Source of the DNA: Hoeflea sp. IMCC20628
GTDB taxonomy: Bacteria; Pseudomonadota; Alphaproteobacteria; Rhizobiales; Rhizobiaceae
Length of the DNA: 64,000 nt
Direction of reading: 5' to 3'
NCBI RefSeq assembly: GCF_001011155.1
Contig: NZ_CP011479.1
Span: forward strand, 3,552,501-3,616,500
The notes beneath the pieces are model-generated. The model was not told the origin of the DNA. It saw nothing but the letters and a program-made list of their open reading frames with translations, and ran no database searches. The translations under genes and the position numbers were made by a program. Below are positions 38,325 through 47,401 of the stretch, piece by piece (the first letter of the stretch is position 1; every line of letters starts with the position of its first letter).

Positions 38325-39566
38325 TCAGCGTGTTTCTTTGCGGGCGTTGTAGACGTTCCAGATCAGGATCGGCGTCACCAGCAACATGATGATCATGGCG
38401 CTGGCCGAGCCGACGCCCCAGTCATTGGCGCGAAACAGCTTGTCATACATGTAGTTGGCCAGAACCTGGGTCTGCCATTGACCATTGGTCATGGCAAAGA
38501 CGATGTCGAAGACCTTGAGCACCACGATGGTGATGGTGGTCCAGACCACGACGATGGTCCCCATGATCTGCGGCACCTTGATCTTGAAGAAGATCTGGAA
38601 CGGATTGGCGCCATCGATGACAGCGGCCTCGATGGTTTCCTCGGGGATGCCGCGAATGGCGGCCGACAGGATCACCATGGCAAAGCCGGTCTGGATCCAG
38701 ACCAGCACCGCCATCAGAAAGATGGAATTCCAGAAGGGAATGGTCAGCCAGGTCTGCGGTTCGCCATAGGGCAGCGTGGCCGACAGCAGCGAAACGGTGG
38801 AGCGCAACGAAAGCCAGACGAGCACCACGGCGACAACAGCAAACAGGCCGCGCAGCACGAGCCCCCACCACGGGGTTGCGGAGTGGCTCTGGCCACCACG
38901 GGTGAGCGAGCGGACGATCTGATAGACGCTGTAGGCCAGAAAGGCAGCGAAAACGATCAGCACCAGCGCAGGCACGAGTTTGAGCACCACGACCGACATG
39001 AAACCGCCATCGAATCCGAGCCAGATCGCATTGAGCACGCCGATCTGGTCCTGATCGACGGGCCTTGTGTCATAGACCAGCTTCCAGATCACGGCGGCGC
39101 CGACAAAGGAAATCGCCATCGGCATGAAGATCAGCGATTTGGCGATATTGCCCCAGGAAATGCGATCGGTCAGCTGGGCGGCCAACAGGCCGAAGCCGGT
39201 GGAGAAGGCCGGCACGATGATCAGCCAGAGCATGTTGTTGCTCATGGCTTCCCAGAATTTCGGCTCGTCGAACATCTGCCGGTAGTTGGCCAGCCCGACA
39301 AAGGCGCCGCCGGCATCGCGGTCGGTCACTGACAGCCACAGCGTGGCGACGACGGGATAGGCCAGATAGAGGCCGAGGGCGAAAAGTGCCGGGAACAGAA
39401 ACAGCCAGGGCCGGATCTGGTTGGCCCGGTTGATGTTGCGGCCGGCATTCTTGCCGGTGGCCGGGAACAGCACCTTGTCGAGGAACTGATTGGAAAAATA
39501 GAAGTAGCCTACGCATCCGCCGACGCCGACGATGATGGTGATCAATCCCTGAAGTGCCGGATGCAT
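38325..39566 (-). CDS. aglF: Alpha-glucoside ABC transporter permease AglF
   Basis: A 413-residue MalF-type permease with eight or so hydrophobic segments. The N-terminal membrane segment is LQGLITIIVGVGGCVGYFYFS, and the coupling loop is EAAVIDGANPFQIFFKIKVPQIMGTI. It lies just downstream of aglE, separated by a hairpin at 39594-39622. Confidence 0.9.
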   Translation of the reverse strand: MHPALQGLITIIVGVGGCVGYFYFSNQFLDKVLFPATGKNAGRNINRANQIRPWLFLFPALFALGLYLAYPVVATLWLSVTDRDAGGAFVGLANYRQMFDEPKFWEAMSNNMLWLIIVPAFSTGFGLLAAQLTDRISWGNIAKSLIFMPMAISFVGAAVIWKLVYDTRPVDQDQIGVLNAIWLGFDGGFMSVVVLKLVPALVLIVFAAFLAYSVYQIVRSLTRGGQSHSATPWWGLVLRGLFAVVAVVLVWLSLRSTVSLLSATLPYGEPQTWLTIPFWNSIFLMAVLVWIQTGFAMVILSAAIRGIPEETIEAAVIDGANPFQIFFKIKVPQIMGTIVVVWTTITIVVLKVFDIVFAMTNGQWQTQVLANYMYDKLFRANDWGVGSASAMIIMLLVTPILIWNVYNARKETR

Positions 39567-39593
39567 GCTACTCCCCCCAATATCGCCGCTGAA

Positions 39594-39622
39594 GGAGACC
39601 CCGGCAGAGCGCCGGGATCTCC
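39594..39622 (-). terminator. RNA hairpin between aglE and aglF
   Basis: Twelve-base arms at 39594-39605 and 39611-39622 with a five-base loop. On the minus-strand RNA the single mismatch becomes a G-U pair, so the stem is continuous in the agl transcript only. There is no T-run, so it is more likely an RNA-stabilising or partial termination element that favours aglE, as often seen for binding-protein genes. Confidence 0.6.
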
Positions 39623-39644
39623 CGATTTGGCATGCGTGTCCGGT

Positions 39645-40994
39645 TTACTTGAGCGCGTCCCAGGACTTCTGGATGGCCTCGGCGACGTCTTCGGCCGAGC
39701 GGCCGCCGGCGTAATCGACCATGCCGGTCCAGAACGAGCCTGCGCCAACACCGCCGGGCATCAGGTCGGAACCGTCGAAGCGGAATGTGGTGGCGCCGAG
39801 CAGGACGTCGTTCATCTTCTTCAGCGTCGGATCGGAGAACACATCGGTGTTGACTGCCTTGTATGGCGTCAGGAAGCCCTTCTGGGCCATCCAGATTTCA
39901 TGGGCGATCGGTGACTGCAGGAACTTGATCAGTGCCTGGGCGCCGGTGCTGTCCTTGGTAATGGCCCAAACGGTGCCTGCACCGAGGACCGGCTTGCCGA
40001 GATCCTTGCTTGCATAGGCGGGCATGTAGAAGAAATCAGCGTCGGTGCCGACCTTGGTGCCTTCCGGGAAGAACGCCGGAATGAACGAGGCCTGATGGTG
40101 CAGGTAGCACTGCGGCGGTGACGAGAACAGGCCCTTGGGGCTGTCGCGGAAATCAGTGGTGGCAACAGCGCCGGCGCCACCGGCAACAAAGGCGTCATTG
40201 CGGGCGAACCAGCCGAATTCCTCGATCGCGCCGATGACGGCCGGATCAGTGAACTTGACCTCGTTGGAGACCCACTTGTCATAGACATCCGGCGCCTGGG
40301 TGCGCAGCATCATGTCCTCGACCCAGTCTGTCGCCGGCCACCCGGTGGCGCCGCCTGAACCCAGACCGATGCACCAGGGTGTGCCACCGTCATCGACGAT
40401 CTTCTGGGTCAGCGCCTTGAGGTCTTCCATGGTTTCGGGGATCTCGTAGCCGGCATCCTCGAAATTTTCCGGGATGTACCAGACCAGCGATTTGACATCG
40501 ACCTTGTAGAAGAAGCCATAGAGGTTGTCGCTGCCGTCCTTGCCTGCATAGGTGCCGAGATCGACCCAGGACTGGCCGGCGGCGTAATTTTCCTTGACCC
40601 AATCGCCAGTGCCTTCAGCCAGCGGGGTGAGGAAGCCGCGCTTGGCCATATCGGCGGCAAGACCGGGCTGCGGGAAAACCGCGATATTGGGCGCGGAACC
40701 GGCTTCGGCATCGATCATGATCTGCTGCTCGAAACTGTCGGAGCCGACATATTTGACGTCGGCGCCGGTGGCTTCGGCGAAATAGGCCAAGACGGCTTCG
40801 GCATTCTCCTGGTCAGGTCCGAGCCAGGGACCGAACACGGTCACTTCCTCGCCGTTGAGCTGCGTGGCTTTGAGCGCCTCGTAGCTCTCCCAGTTGAAAT
40901 CGCCCTCACCAGGCGTGAACTTGAGGTCCGCGGCCTGTGCCGACCCCAAAGTCAGCGCAGCGGCTGCGACGCTCATCAGAAACAGTTTCTTCAT
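39645..40994 (-). CDS. aglE: Alpha-glucoside-binding periplasmic protein AglE
   Basis: A 449-residue periplasmic binding protein that delivers alpha-glucosides to AglFG. A signal peptide (MKKLFLMSVAAAALTLGSAQ then A-A) is followed by the family-1 binding fold (ATQLNGEEVTVFGPWLGPDQENAEAVLAYFAEATG). Start at 40994 is fixed by the signal peptide and GAGAGGAGAAA upstream, not by the longer frame to 41066. It is the first gene of the agl operon, and an AglR-type operator lies upstream at 41071-41082. Confidence 0.92.
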   Translation of the reverse strand: MKKLFLMSVAAAALTLGSAQAADLKFTPGEGDFNWESYEALKATQLNGEEVTVFGPWLGPDQENAEAVLAYFAEATGADVKYVGSDSFEQQIMIDAEAGSAPNIAVFPQPGLAADMAKRGFLTPLAEGTGDWVKENYAAGQSWVDLGTYAGKDGSDNLYGFFYKVDVKSLVWYIPENFEDAGYEIPETMEDLKALTQKIVDDGGTPWCIGLGSGGATGWPATDWVEDMMLRTQAPDVYDKWVSNEVKFTDPAVIGAIEEFGWFARNDAFVAGGAGAVATTDFRDSPKGLFSSPPQCYLHHQASFIPAFFPEGTKVGTDADFFYMPAYASKDLGKPVLGAGTVWAITKDSTGAQALIKFLQSPIAHEIWMAQKGFLTPYKAVNTDVFSDPTLKKMNDVLLGATTFRFDGSDLMPGGVGAGSFWTGMVDYAGGRSAEDVAEAIQKSWDALK

Positions 40995-41070
40995 CGATTT
41001 CTCCTCTCGGCCAATATCTGGCCTCCACTTGAAGCTTTCCACATTCCCACAGCCATGGCCGTGCAAAATC

Positions 41071-41082
41071 CAAAGCGCTTTG
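41071..41082. promoter_or_regulatory. LacI-family operator, aglE-proximal
   Basis: CAAAGCGCTTTG, a 12-base palindrome with central CG (extended to CCAAAGCGCTTTGG), the form bound by LacI/GalR-type repressors. It lies 77 bases before the aglE start, and an identical core occurs 210 bases away next to aglR. Confidence 0.8.
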
Positions 41083-41280
41083 GCTTGCCTTCAGAGGATT
41101 ACGGGAGCAGGTTCGAGTCAAGCTCAAAGTTTCAACATCTGGTTGGAGCAGGCGGCTTTTGCTGCGTTGCAACAGATTTTTGCGTTGCGTTATCGGCTCT
41201 TTTCGCTTTTCTTGCGATCCAAGATACGGCTTACTAGGCGGCCCCCGACAACCGGGAGAGACACGCCCGCCGCATATTTC

Positions 41281-41292
41281 CAAAGCGCTTTG
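41281..41292. promoter_or_regulatory. LacI-family operator, aglR-proximal
   Basis: The same CAAAGCGCTTTG core as at 41071-41082, lying 20 bases before the aglR start codon. Spacing between the two cores is exactly 210 bases, about twenty helical turns, which would put both sites on the same face of the DNA. Binding by AglR is inferred. Confidence 0.8.
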
Positions 41293-41312
41293 AAAGAACT
41301 GGATCGCATGAC

Positions 41313-42386
41313 GTGAACCTCAAGCAGTTGTCAGAGCTACTCGAACTGTCGCAAACCACCATTTCGCGGGCGCTCAACGGCTATCCCGAAGTCGGCGAAC
41401 GGACCCGCCGGCGGGTTCTCGAGGCGGCGCACCGGCATGGCTACAAGCCGAATTCCAATGCGCGCAAGCTGGCGACCGGCCGGGCCGGCTCTATCGGCTA
41501 CGTGCTTCCCGTGGGGCGCAATGTCGATCTCGATCCGCATTTCGTCGAGTTCCTGTCGGGGCTTGGCGAGCATGCGCTGTCGCGCGACGTCGATCTTTCA
41601 CTGACGCCAGCAGTGCTGGAACGCGAGAGCGAGGCCTATCGGCGGATTGCCTCGAGCCGCTCGGTGGACGGGGTCTATCTGTCCTCGATGCGCAATGACG
41701 AACAGCGCATCGCACTGGTGCGCAGCCTCGGCATTCCGTTCCTGGCCCATGGCCGGGCGCTGCAGCCCACTGTCGGATACGCCTTTCTCGACATTGACAA
41801 CGAAGGCGCGTTTTACAACGCCACGCGGCTGCTGTTGCAACTGGGGCACAAGCGGCTGGCCTTCATCAATGGCGACACCGATTTCAGCTTCGCGGTTCAC
41901 CGGCTCGACGGCGTGCGCCGGGCGTTGCGGGAGCACGGCCTGCCGGACTCGGCGCTGGTGCAGCATTCCGCAGCGATGAACGAGGAGAACGGCTACCGGC
42001 TGGCGATGGCGCTGTTCCGCGATGCCGATCCCGACACCCGGCCGACCGGCGTGCTCAGCGCCTCGATGTTCACCACACTGGGGATCGTCCGCGCCTTCAA
42101 CCAGCTTGGACTGCGAATGCCCGACGATGTCTCGATCATCACCCATGATGATGTGTTTCCGTTCCTCAAGCCCGAAAGCTTCACCGTGCCGCTGACCACA
42201 ACCCGCTCGTCGATCCGGGCGGCCGGTGCGCGGGTGTGCGAGCGGCTTGTCGACATCATCTCGGGGGTGGAAACCGGGGCAGTGCAAGAGGTCTGGCCGG
42301 TGGAACTGATCGTGCGCGCCTCAACCGGCCCTGCCCCGGCGGCGAAAAATCCGACGCGCAAGCGACCGGCGGAAGCGGCGGAGTAG
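41313..42386 (+). CDS. aglR: LacI-family regulator of alpha-glucoside use, AglR
   Basis: A 357-residue repressor. The N-terminal HTH and hinge (NLKQLSELLELSQTTISRALNGYPEVGERTRRRVLEAA, residues 2-39) contact the operator; the rest is the sugar-binding periplasmic-like domain (IGYVLPVGRNVDLDPHFVEFL, and GDTDFSFAVHRLDGVRRAL). The start is a GTG at 41313, since the upstream ATG meets a stop after two codons. It is divergent from aglE and has two identical LacI-type operators in the gap, so it most likely represses the agl operon and itself until an alpha-glucoside binds. Confidence 0.9.
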   Translation: MNLKQLSELLELSQTTISRALNGYPEVGERTRRRVLEAAHRHGYKPNSNARKLATGRAGSIGYVLPVGRNVDLDPHFVEFLSGLGEHALSRDVDLSLTPAVLERESEAYRRIASSRSVDGVYLSSMRNDEQRIALVRSLGIPFLAHGRALQPTVGYAFLDIDNEGAFYNATRLLLQLGHKRLAFINGDTDFSFAVHRLDGVRRALREHGLPDSALVQHSAAMNEENGYRLAMALFRDADPDTRPTGVLSASMFTTLGIVRAFNQLGLRMPDDVSIITHDDVFPFLKPESFTVPLTTTRSSIRAAGARVCERLVDIISGVETGAVQEVWPVELIVRASTGPAPAAKNPTRKRPAEAAE

Positions 42387-42641
42387 GGGGCGGGACCGGG
42401 TGAGAGACAGACAAGCTGATTATGCGACGCGGCGATACTGCTAGCAGGCTTGCGCAGGACGGTAGACCTTGGTCACAAAGGGCGGGGAGCGGACTTTCGC
42501 TTCTAGAAGAATAAACGGCAGCTGCGCGAACAAAGTGGCCTTATTTTGATCTTCAAAAGGTTGTTAGCATCGATTCTCACAACCTATTTTCTTCCTGCAT
42601 CTGATGTTATTGATGGCTGCATTCATCTGGCCAAAATTCTA

Positions 42642-43797
42642 ATGGAGATACTTTTGAAACTTTTGCCGCCTGAGCCAAAAATTGATTTGTATAATGAGGG
42701 TTTTGAAACACCCGATATTCTTCAACGAAAGAAAGTGAGCGCGGCGCTTTCTGATCTATTAGGTCGAATTGAGGATCCCATTGTTGTTGCTCTCGATGGG
42801 AAGTGGGGGACCGGAAAATCCTACTTTCTCAAACGCTGGGTGGCTGCGAATAATATCGAATACGGCAGCTCTGCAACCACCGTCTATTTTGATGCCTTTG
42901 CACACGACTACCATAGCGACCCTCTCCCGGCATTGGTTTCTGCATTGGCAGATCGACTACCGAAAGAGAAATTGGGTCAAATACAGAAGGTAAAAACAGC
43001 GGCATTTAAATTAGCCAAGCCGCTCGCACGTATTGGTTTGGCAGTAGCAACCTACGGTGCAACAGAAGCTGCAAGTGGTATAGGAGACACCGTTGTTGAA
43101 GCGGTTAGCAAAGAGGCTGCATCTGGTATGCAAGCATATTGGGCGCAAGAGAAAGCGCGAGGTATCGCCATAGCTGAATTTAGGAATGCAATTGAATCAC
43201 TCGCCACCCCAAAGGATAGCGATAGCGTTGGAGCATCCGTAATAATTGTAGTCGACGAACTAGATCGGTGTCGCCCAGATTATGCTTTAGAGGTTTTAGA
43301 AGTAATAAAGCATTTCTTCTCTGTTCCACATCTGCATTTTGTCCTTGGTGTAAATTTAAAGGCGCTTGAAAACAGTGTGCGGGCTCGGTATGGGGAGCAT
43401 ATTGATGCGCATGCATATCTGAAGAAATTTATACACCTGTCACTTAAGCTGCCGGAGAATTTTGGCACTGACTATGATAAAAAGAGCGCTTCTCTAATAT
43501 ATATGGGACATTTAGTTAGTGAGATGGGCATCCCGGAGCACATTGGAGGACGCCTTCAGAACCGATTGGATATTGTTTCAAGATCGAACGATATTTCTTT
43601 GCGGAATATTGGGAAAATTGCGATGTCTGTAAACATTTCCAGCGGTGACGTTTTGGAGCCAAAAAACTTCTATGCTGGCTGGATAGAGGTATTTGTCGAT
43701 TTGATCATTTCGAAAATTGTTCGCCCTGATCTTTATCCAAAATTTTTGGACGCTTCTATTAGCAAAGAAGAGTTACTGTCTTACCTAGGCGCTACCG
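42642..43797 (+). pseudogene. KAP-type P-loop NTPase, N-terminal part, interrupted by IS66
   Basis: About 385 residues of a cytosolic or membrane-associated P-loop NTPase. Walker A is GKWGTGKSYF (about residues 53-62) and Walker B is IIVVDELDRC, both typical of the KAP family; other family segments are PPEPKIDLYNEGFETPDILQRKKVSAAL and VPHLHFVLGVNLKALENSV. Between them the chain has an Ala/Gly-rich segment (ARIGLAVATYGATEAASGIG), a possible membrane insertion as in many KAP proteins. The DNA is clearly richer in A and T than its neighbours, a sign of transfer. The frame also opens upstream from TTG 42546, so the start is uncertain. It breaks at 43797 where an IS66 element begins. Confidence 0.8.
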
Positions 43798-43848
43798 GTA
43801 ATTACCCACCCCCTTGCCATGCACCACAATGTCTGAATCCATGATGAT

Positions 43849-45126
43849 ATGGATCGGACTGATTTGCAGCAGCTGAGCAAGGACGAATTGATCGAGATGG
43901 TGCTTCGGCTCCAACGGCCTGCCAAGGATTCTCGGACGTCTTCCAAGCCGCCCTCTACGGACAAGAAAGAGAAACGCGTCAACTCACGACCGGGTGGAGC
44001 CAAGCCCGGGCATGAACCCCACAATAGGGTGCTGGCGGATTTTGCCGACATGTTTCGCGATCATGAACCGACCGCCTGCAAGAGATGCGGCCATGCGTTT
44101 TCCGGTGATGATACGATGGTGCTGGCCGGGGCCTATGACGAGATCGATATTCCTGCGATCCGTCCTCATGTCACCCGGCATCGGCGTTTTTCCTGTCATT
44201 GCCCGCAATGCGGCACGACGACAAAAGCCACCGCACCTGCCGTGGCAACCGCAACGCCGTTCGGGCCAGGCATTCACGCGCTGGCGATCTACCTCAAGAG
44301 TTTCCATGCATTGTCTTACGAACGCCTGAGCGGTGTGTTCATGGATATCTTCGGCCTCCATGCGAGCGAGGGCGCGATCATGAACATGTTTGCCCGCTCC
44401 CGTCCGAGCTTCCAGGCCACAGCACAGGCCGCCAAGGCCAGCCTTCGAGCCGCCCGCGTTGTCGCCAGCGACGAAACCGGTGTGCGTATTGAGGGCACAA
44501 ATGCCCAACACTGGGTTTTTCATTGCAAGGATGCCGTTGTCCACCAGCCCGATTACTCCCGTGCAGCACGGGTCGTTCACGAGACCATGGGCGGCCATGT
44601 CCCCGAGGTATGGATATCTGATCGGTATTCAGCCCAGCAATCTCACGGCCATCGACATCAAACCTGCCTTGCACATTTGGCGCGTGATACAGCCTTTGCG
44701 CTGGAACATGGCGAGGATGATCTCCCTCTTCGCTTCCAGCTTTGGTTTGGCCGTGTGTTTGATTTCGCCAGAGCCATAAGCACATTCGCTGCGTCTACCG
44801 TCGCAAGCAAGAAGCGCAAATTCGATAAACAGCTTGCCGGGCTTCTATGCGCCCCGACTTCATGCGACCTGGCCCAAAAGCTCCAGGCCAAGATCGGGCG
44901 GGCCCGCGATCAGCTGCTGACGTTTTGCGACTATCCCGGAGAAGTCGATGTCACCAACAACACATCTGAGCGAAAGCTCCGTCCATGGGTCATTCAGCGA
45001 AAGGTGACAAACGGATATCGCGCCATGTGGGCCGCCCAAGCCGAAGCGAACATACGCACGACAGTCGATACCGCACGCCTCAAAGGCGCAAACCCCTTCC
45101 AGGTCATCGCATCCGTCCTGGCATAG
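43849..45126 (+). CDS. IS66-family transposase (TnpC type), full length
   Basis: A 425-residue transposase. The N-terminal half has LQQLSKDELIEMVLRLQ, a zinc-finger-like CKRCGHAFSG and CHCPQCGTTTKA, and the catalytic region shows DETGVRIEG, then SDRYSAQQSH and the conserved C-terminal VTNNTSERKLRPWVIQRKVTNG with its glutamate, so the DDE triad appears intact. It ends with NPFQVIASVLA. It is probably functional. Confidence 0.92.
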   Translation: MDRTDLQQLSKDELIEMVLRLQRPAKDSRTSSKPPSTDKKEKRVNSRPGGAKPGHEPHNRVLADFADMFRDHEPTACKRCGHAFSGDDTMVLAGAYDEIDIPAIRPHVTRHRRFSCHCPQCGTTTKATAPAVATATPFGPGIHALAIYLKSFHALSYERLSGVFMDIFGLHASEGAIMNMFARSRPSFQATAQAAKASLRAARVVASDETGVRIEGTNAQHWVFHCKDAVVHQPDYSRAARVVHETMGGHVPEVWISDRYSAQQSHGHRHQTCLAHLARDTAFALEHGEDDLPLRFQLWFGRVFDFARAISTFAASTVASKKRKFDKQLAGLLCAPTSCDLAQKLQAKIGRARDQLLTFCDYPGEVDVTNNTSERKLRPWVIQRKVTNGYRAMWAAQAEANIRTTVDTARLKGANPFQVIASVLA

Positions 45127-45172
45127 GCCGGTAGAAGAACCGGAAATCACGAATTCAGGGGTGGGTAATTAC

Positions 45173-45964
45173 TGAACATGTTTGCCCGCTCCCGTCCGAG
45201 CTTCCAGGCCACAGCACAGGCCGCCAAGGCCAGCCTTCGAGCCGCCCGCGTTGTCGCCAGCGACGAAACCGGTGTGCGTATTGAGGGCACAAATGCCCAA
45301 CACTGGGTTTTTCATTGCAAGGATGCCGTTGTCCACCAGCCCGATTACTCCCGTGCAGCACGGGTCGTTCACGAGACCATGGGCGGCCATGTCCCCGAGG
45401 TATGGATATCTGATCGGTATTCAGCCCAGCAATCTCACGGCCACCGACATCAAACCTGCCTTGCACATTTGGCGCGTGATACAGCCTTTGCGCTGGAACA
45501 TGGCGAGGATGATCTCCCTCTTCGCTTCCAGCTTTGGTTTGGCCGTGTGTTTGATTTCGCCAGAGCCATAAGCACATTCGCTGCGTCTACCGTCGCAAGC
45601 AAGAAGCGCAAATTCGATAAACAGCTTGCCGGGCTTCTATGCGCCCCGACTTCATGCGACCTGGCCCAAAAGCTCCAGGCCAAGATCGGGCGGGCCCGCG
45701 ATCAGCTGCTGACGTTTTGCGACTATCCCGGAGAAGTCGATGTCACCAACAACACATCTGAGCGAAAGCTCCGTCCATGGGTCATTCAGAGAAAGGTGAC
45801 AAACGGATATCGCGCCATGTGGGCCGCCCAAGCCGAGGCGGATGTACGCACAACCGTCGATACCGCCCGCCTTAAAGGCGCAAATCCCTTCCAGGTTATC
45901 GCATCCGTCTTGGCGTAGGCCGACATCAAGGCCCGAAATCATAAATTCAGGGGTGGGTAATTAC
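45173..45964 (+). repeat. Partial second copy of the IS66 element
   Basis: These 792 bases match 44381-45172 in order. The first 660 or so bases differ at only two positions (44652/45444 and 44998/45790), but in the next 110 bases before the common end there are roughly 20 differences. It begins exactly after the right terminal repeat of the complete copy, at TGAACATG. The change in similarity shows that the two copies are not a simple recent duplication but a mosaic of two IS variants. Confidence 0.85.
45178..45918 (+). pseudogene. IS66 transposase, C-terminal fragment of 246 residues
   Basis: Equivalent to residues 180-425 of the complete transposase, with a few changes near the end (EADVRTTVDT for EANIRTTVDT). 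It lacks the N-terminal zinc-binding half, so it should be inactive. The ATG at 45178 is an internal codon of the original gene and has no proper ribosome-binding site. Confidence 0.85.
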
Positions 45965-46217
45965 CGCTACCGAGCAAACGCTTGTTAGAGAAGTTGGTGG
46001 GGAGCGTAATCCAATTTATGAACACAATATCTATTGGATATTTAACACCTGGCTTTACTTATGTCAGAATGGTCGTCTTGACACAGATGACAGCGGTGCT
46101 CAGTCAGCCATTGGACAACAATTTGATCAGTTTGGTCTTAGAGAAGAGGGCCGTAAGTTCCCGATGAAAGTTCATCGACGTTGGCTTGATCAATTCAGCT
46201 TCTATGCGGCTGATTAG
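45965..46217 (+). pseudogene. KAP-type P-loop NTPase, C-terminal remnant after the IS66 insertion
   Basis: After the second copy of the target duplication the KAP reading frame continues: joining 43797 to 45973 keeps frame and gives ATEQTLVREVGGERNP, then WIFNTWLYLCQNGRLDTDD and MKVHRRWLDQFSFYAAD before TAG at 46215-46217. The joined gene would encode about 466 residues from 42642. Nothing else seems wrong with it, so precise loss of the IS would restore the gene. Confidence 0.82.
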
Positions 46218-46355
46218 AGCCTGCGAGGCAGTCATTTCAAACCTCGCATAAGGGCTCAAACTGCTTTCACTGCTAATGCATCCAAGGTCAGCAATGGGCC
46301 GGAAGCATCAATCGCTCCTGAAATCCAAACCACTCAAGATCGTGGAAACACCCGC

Positions 46356-47255
46356 TCAGAACGATGGTGGTTTCATGCCGTTGGCGCGCATGGCGGCGGT
46401 GACGGTGTTGGCCATCAGCATGGCGATTGTCATCGGGCCGACGCCGCCGGGGACCGGGGTGATGACAGCGGCGACTTCGGCGCATTCGTCAAAGGCGACA
46501 TCGCCGACGAGACGGGTCTTGCCCTCGCCCCGCTCGGGCGCGTCGATGCGGTTGATGCCAACATCAATCACCGTAGCGCCGGGCTTGACCCAGTCAGCCT
46601 TGACCATGCGTGGGCGACCGACGGCAGCAACCAGGATATCGGCATTGCGGCAGACGCCAGCTAGATCCTTGGTGCGGGAATGCGCAGTGGTGACGGTGGC
46701 ATTGGCGGCCAGCAACAGCGCCGACATCGGCTTGCCGAACAGGTTGGAGCGGCCGATGACCACGGCATTGAGGCCGGACAGGTCAGCACCATGGGTCTGG
46801 CGGACAAACAGCATGGCGCCGGCAGGGGTGCAGGAAATCAGACCGCCTTCGAGGTCGCCGGTCATCAGCTTGCCGGCGTTGACGACATGCAGGCCGTCGA
46901 CATCCTTTTCCGGACGGATCGACTGGATCACCGCGTCAGAGTCAAAATGATGCGGCAGCGGCAGTTGCACCAGAATGCCGTGGATCTCGGCATCGGCATT
47001 GAGCGAAGCGACAAGCGCCTCGAGCTCGGCCTGGGTGGTATCGTCCGGCAAGGTGTGCTGGACCGACTTGAAGCCGCACTGCTTGGCCATGCGGCTCTTG
47101 GACGAGACATAGACATGCGAGGCCGGGTCATCGCCGACGATGACCACGGCGAGACCTGGCCGAACGCCGGTGGCGGCCTCAAGGGCGGCGCTGGCCGCGG
47201 TGACCTGTTCGACAACGCCTGCAGCGACAGCCTTGCCGTCAATTACCTTGGCCAT
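46356..47255 (-). CDS. folD: Bifunctional methylenetetrahydrofolate dehydrogenase/cyclohydrolase
   Basis: A 299-residue cytosolic enzyme interconverting 5,10-methylene- and 10-formyl-tetrahydrofolate with NADP+. Key segments are present: [16 protein letters not shown] with the catalytic lysine, [28 protein letters not shown], the cofactor loop [17 protein letters not shown], and [15 protein letters not shown] near the C-terminus. The ATG at 47255 has GAGGG at proper distance; 47261 is too close to it. It is a single gene. Confidence 0.95.
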   Translation of the reverse strand: MAKVIDGKAVAAGVVEQVTAASAALEAATGVRPGLAVVIVGDDPASHVYVSSKSRMAKQCGFKSVQHTLPDDTTQAELEALVASLNADAEIHGILVQLPLPHHFDSDAVIQSIRPEKDVDGLHVVNAGKLMTGDLEGGLISCTPAGAMLFVRQTHGADLSGLNAVVIGRSNLFGKPMSALLLAANATVTTAHSRTKDLAGVCRNADILVAAVGRPRMVKADWVKPGATVIDVGINRIDAPERGEGKTRLVGDVAFDECAEVAAVITPVPGGVGPMTIAMLMANTVTAAMRANGMKPPSF

Positions 47256-47401
47256 GTTCATCCCTCTTCGATTTCCTGTCCCGCGCCGTCAGGATTTTGG
47301 TCCGCTGCGTGGTCTTGTGTGTGACCCTACGCAACCGGACGCAAGGGCTGATCGCCTCTTTGCGTCCTCTGGTGTCGAAAAACAAGGCCGGATGGGCCGC
47401 G

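Larger units (their letters stand above)
43798..45964 (+). mobile_element. IS66-family insertion (ISBst12-like, single transposase) with a partial tandem second copy
   Basis: The element is bounded by 15-base inverted repeats, GTAATTACCCACCCC at 43798 and its complement ending at 45964, and flanked by an 8-base target duplication CGCTACCG (43790-43797 and 45965-45972), as usual for IS66. Inside, a complete copy with its own right end spans 43798-45172, and directly after it 792 bases (45173-45964) repeat 44381-45172. Only a transposase gene of the TnpC type is present, without tnpA or tnpB, which fits the ISBst12 group. Confidence 0.88.

Noticed and set aside
43849-45918. The two transposase frames considered as two independent IS insertions side by side
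   Set aside because: Only one outer pair of inverted repeats and one 8-base target duplication surround the whole; the second copy lacks a left end.
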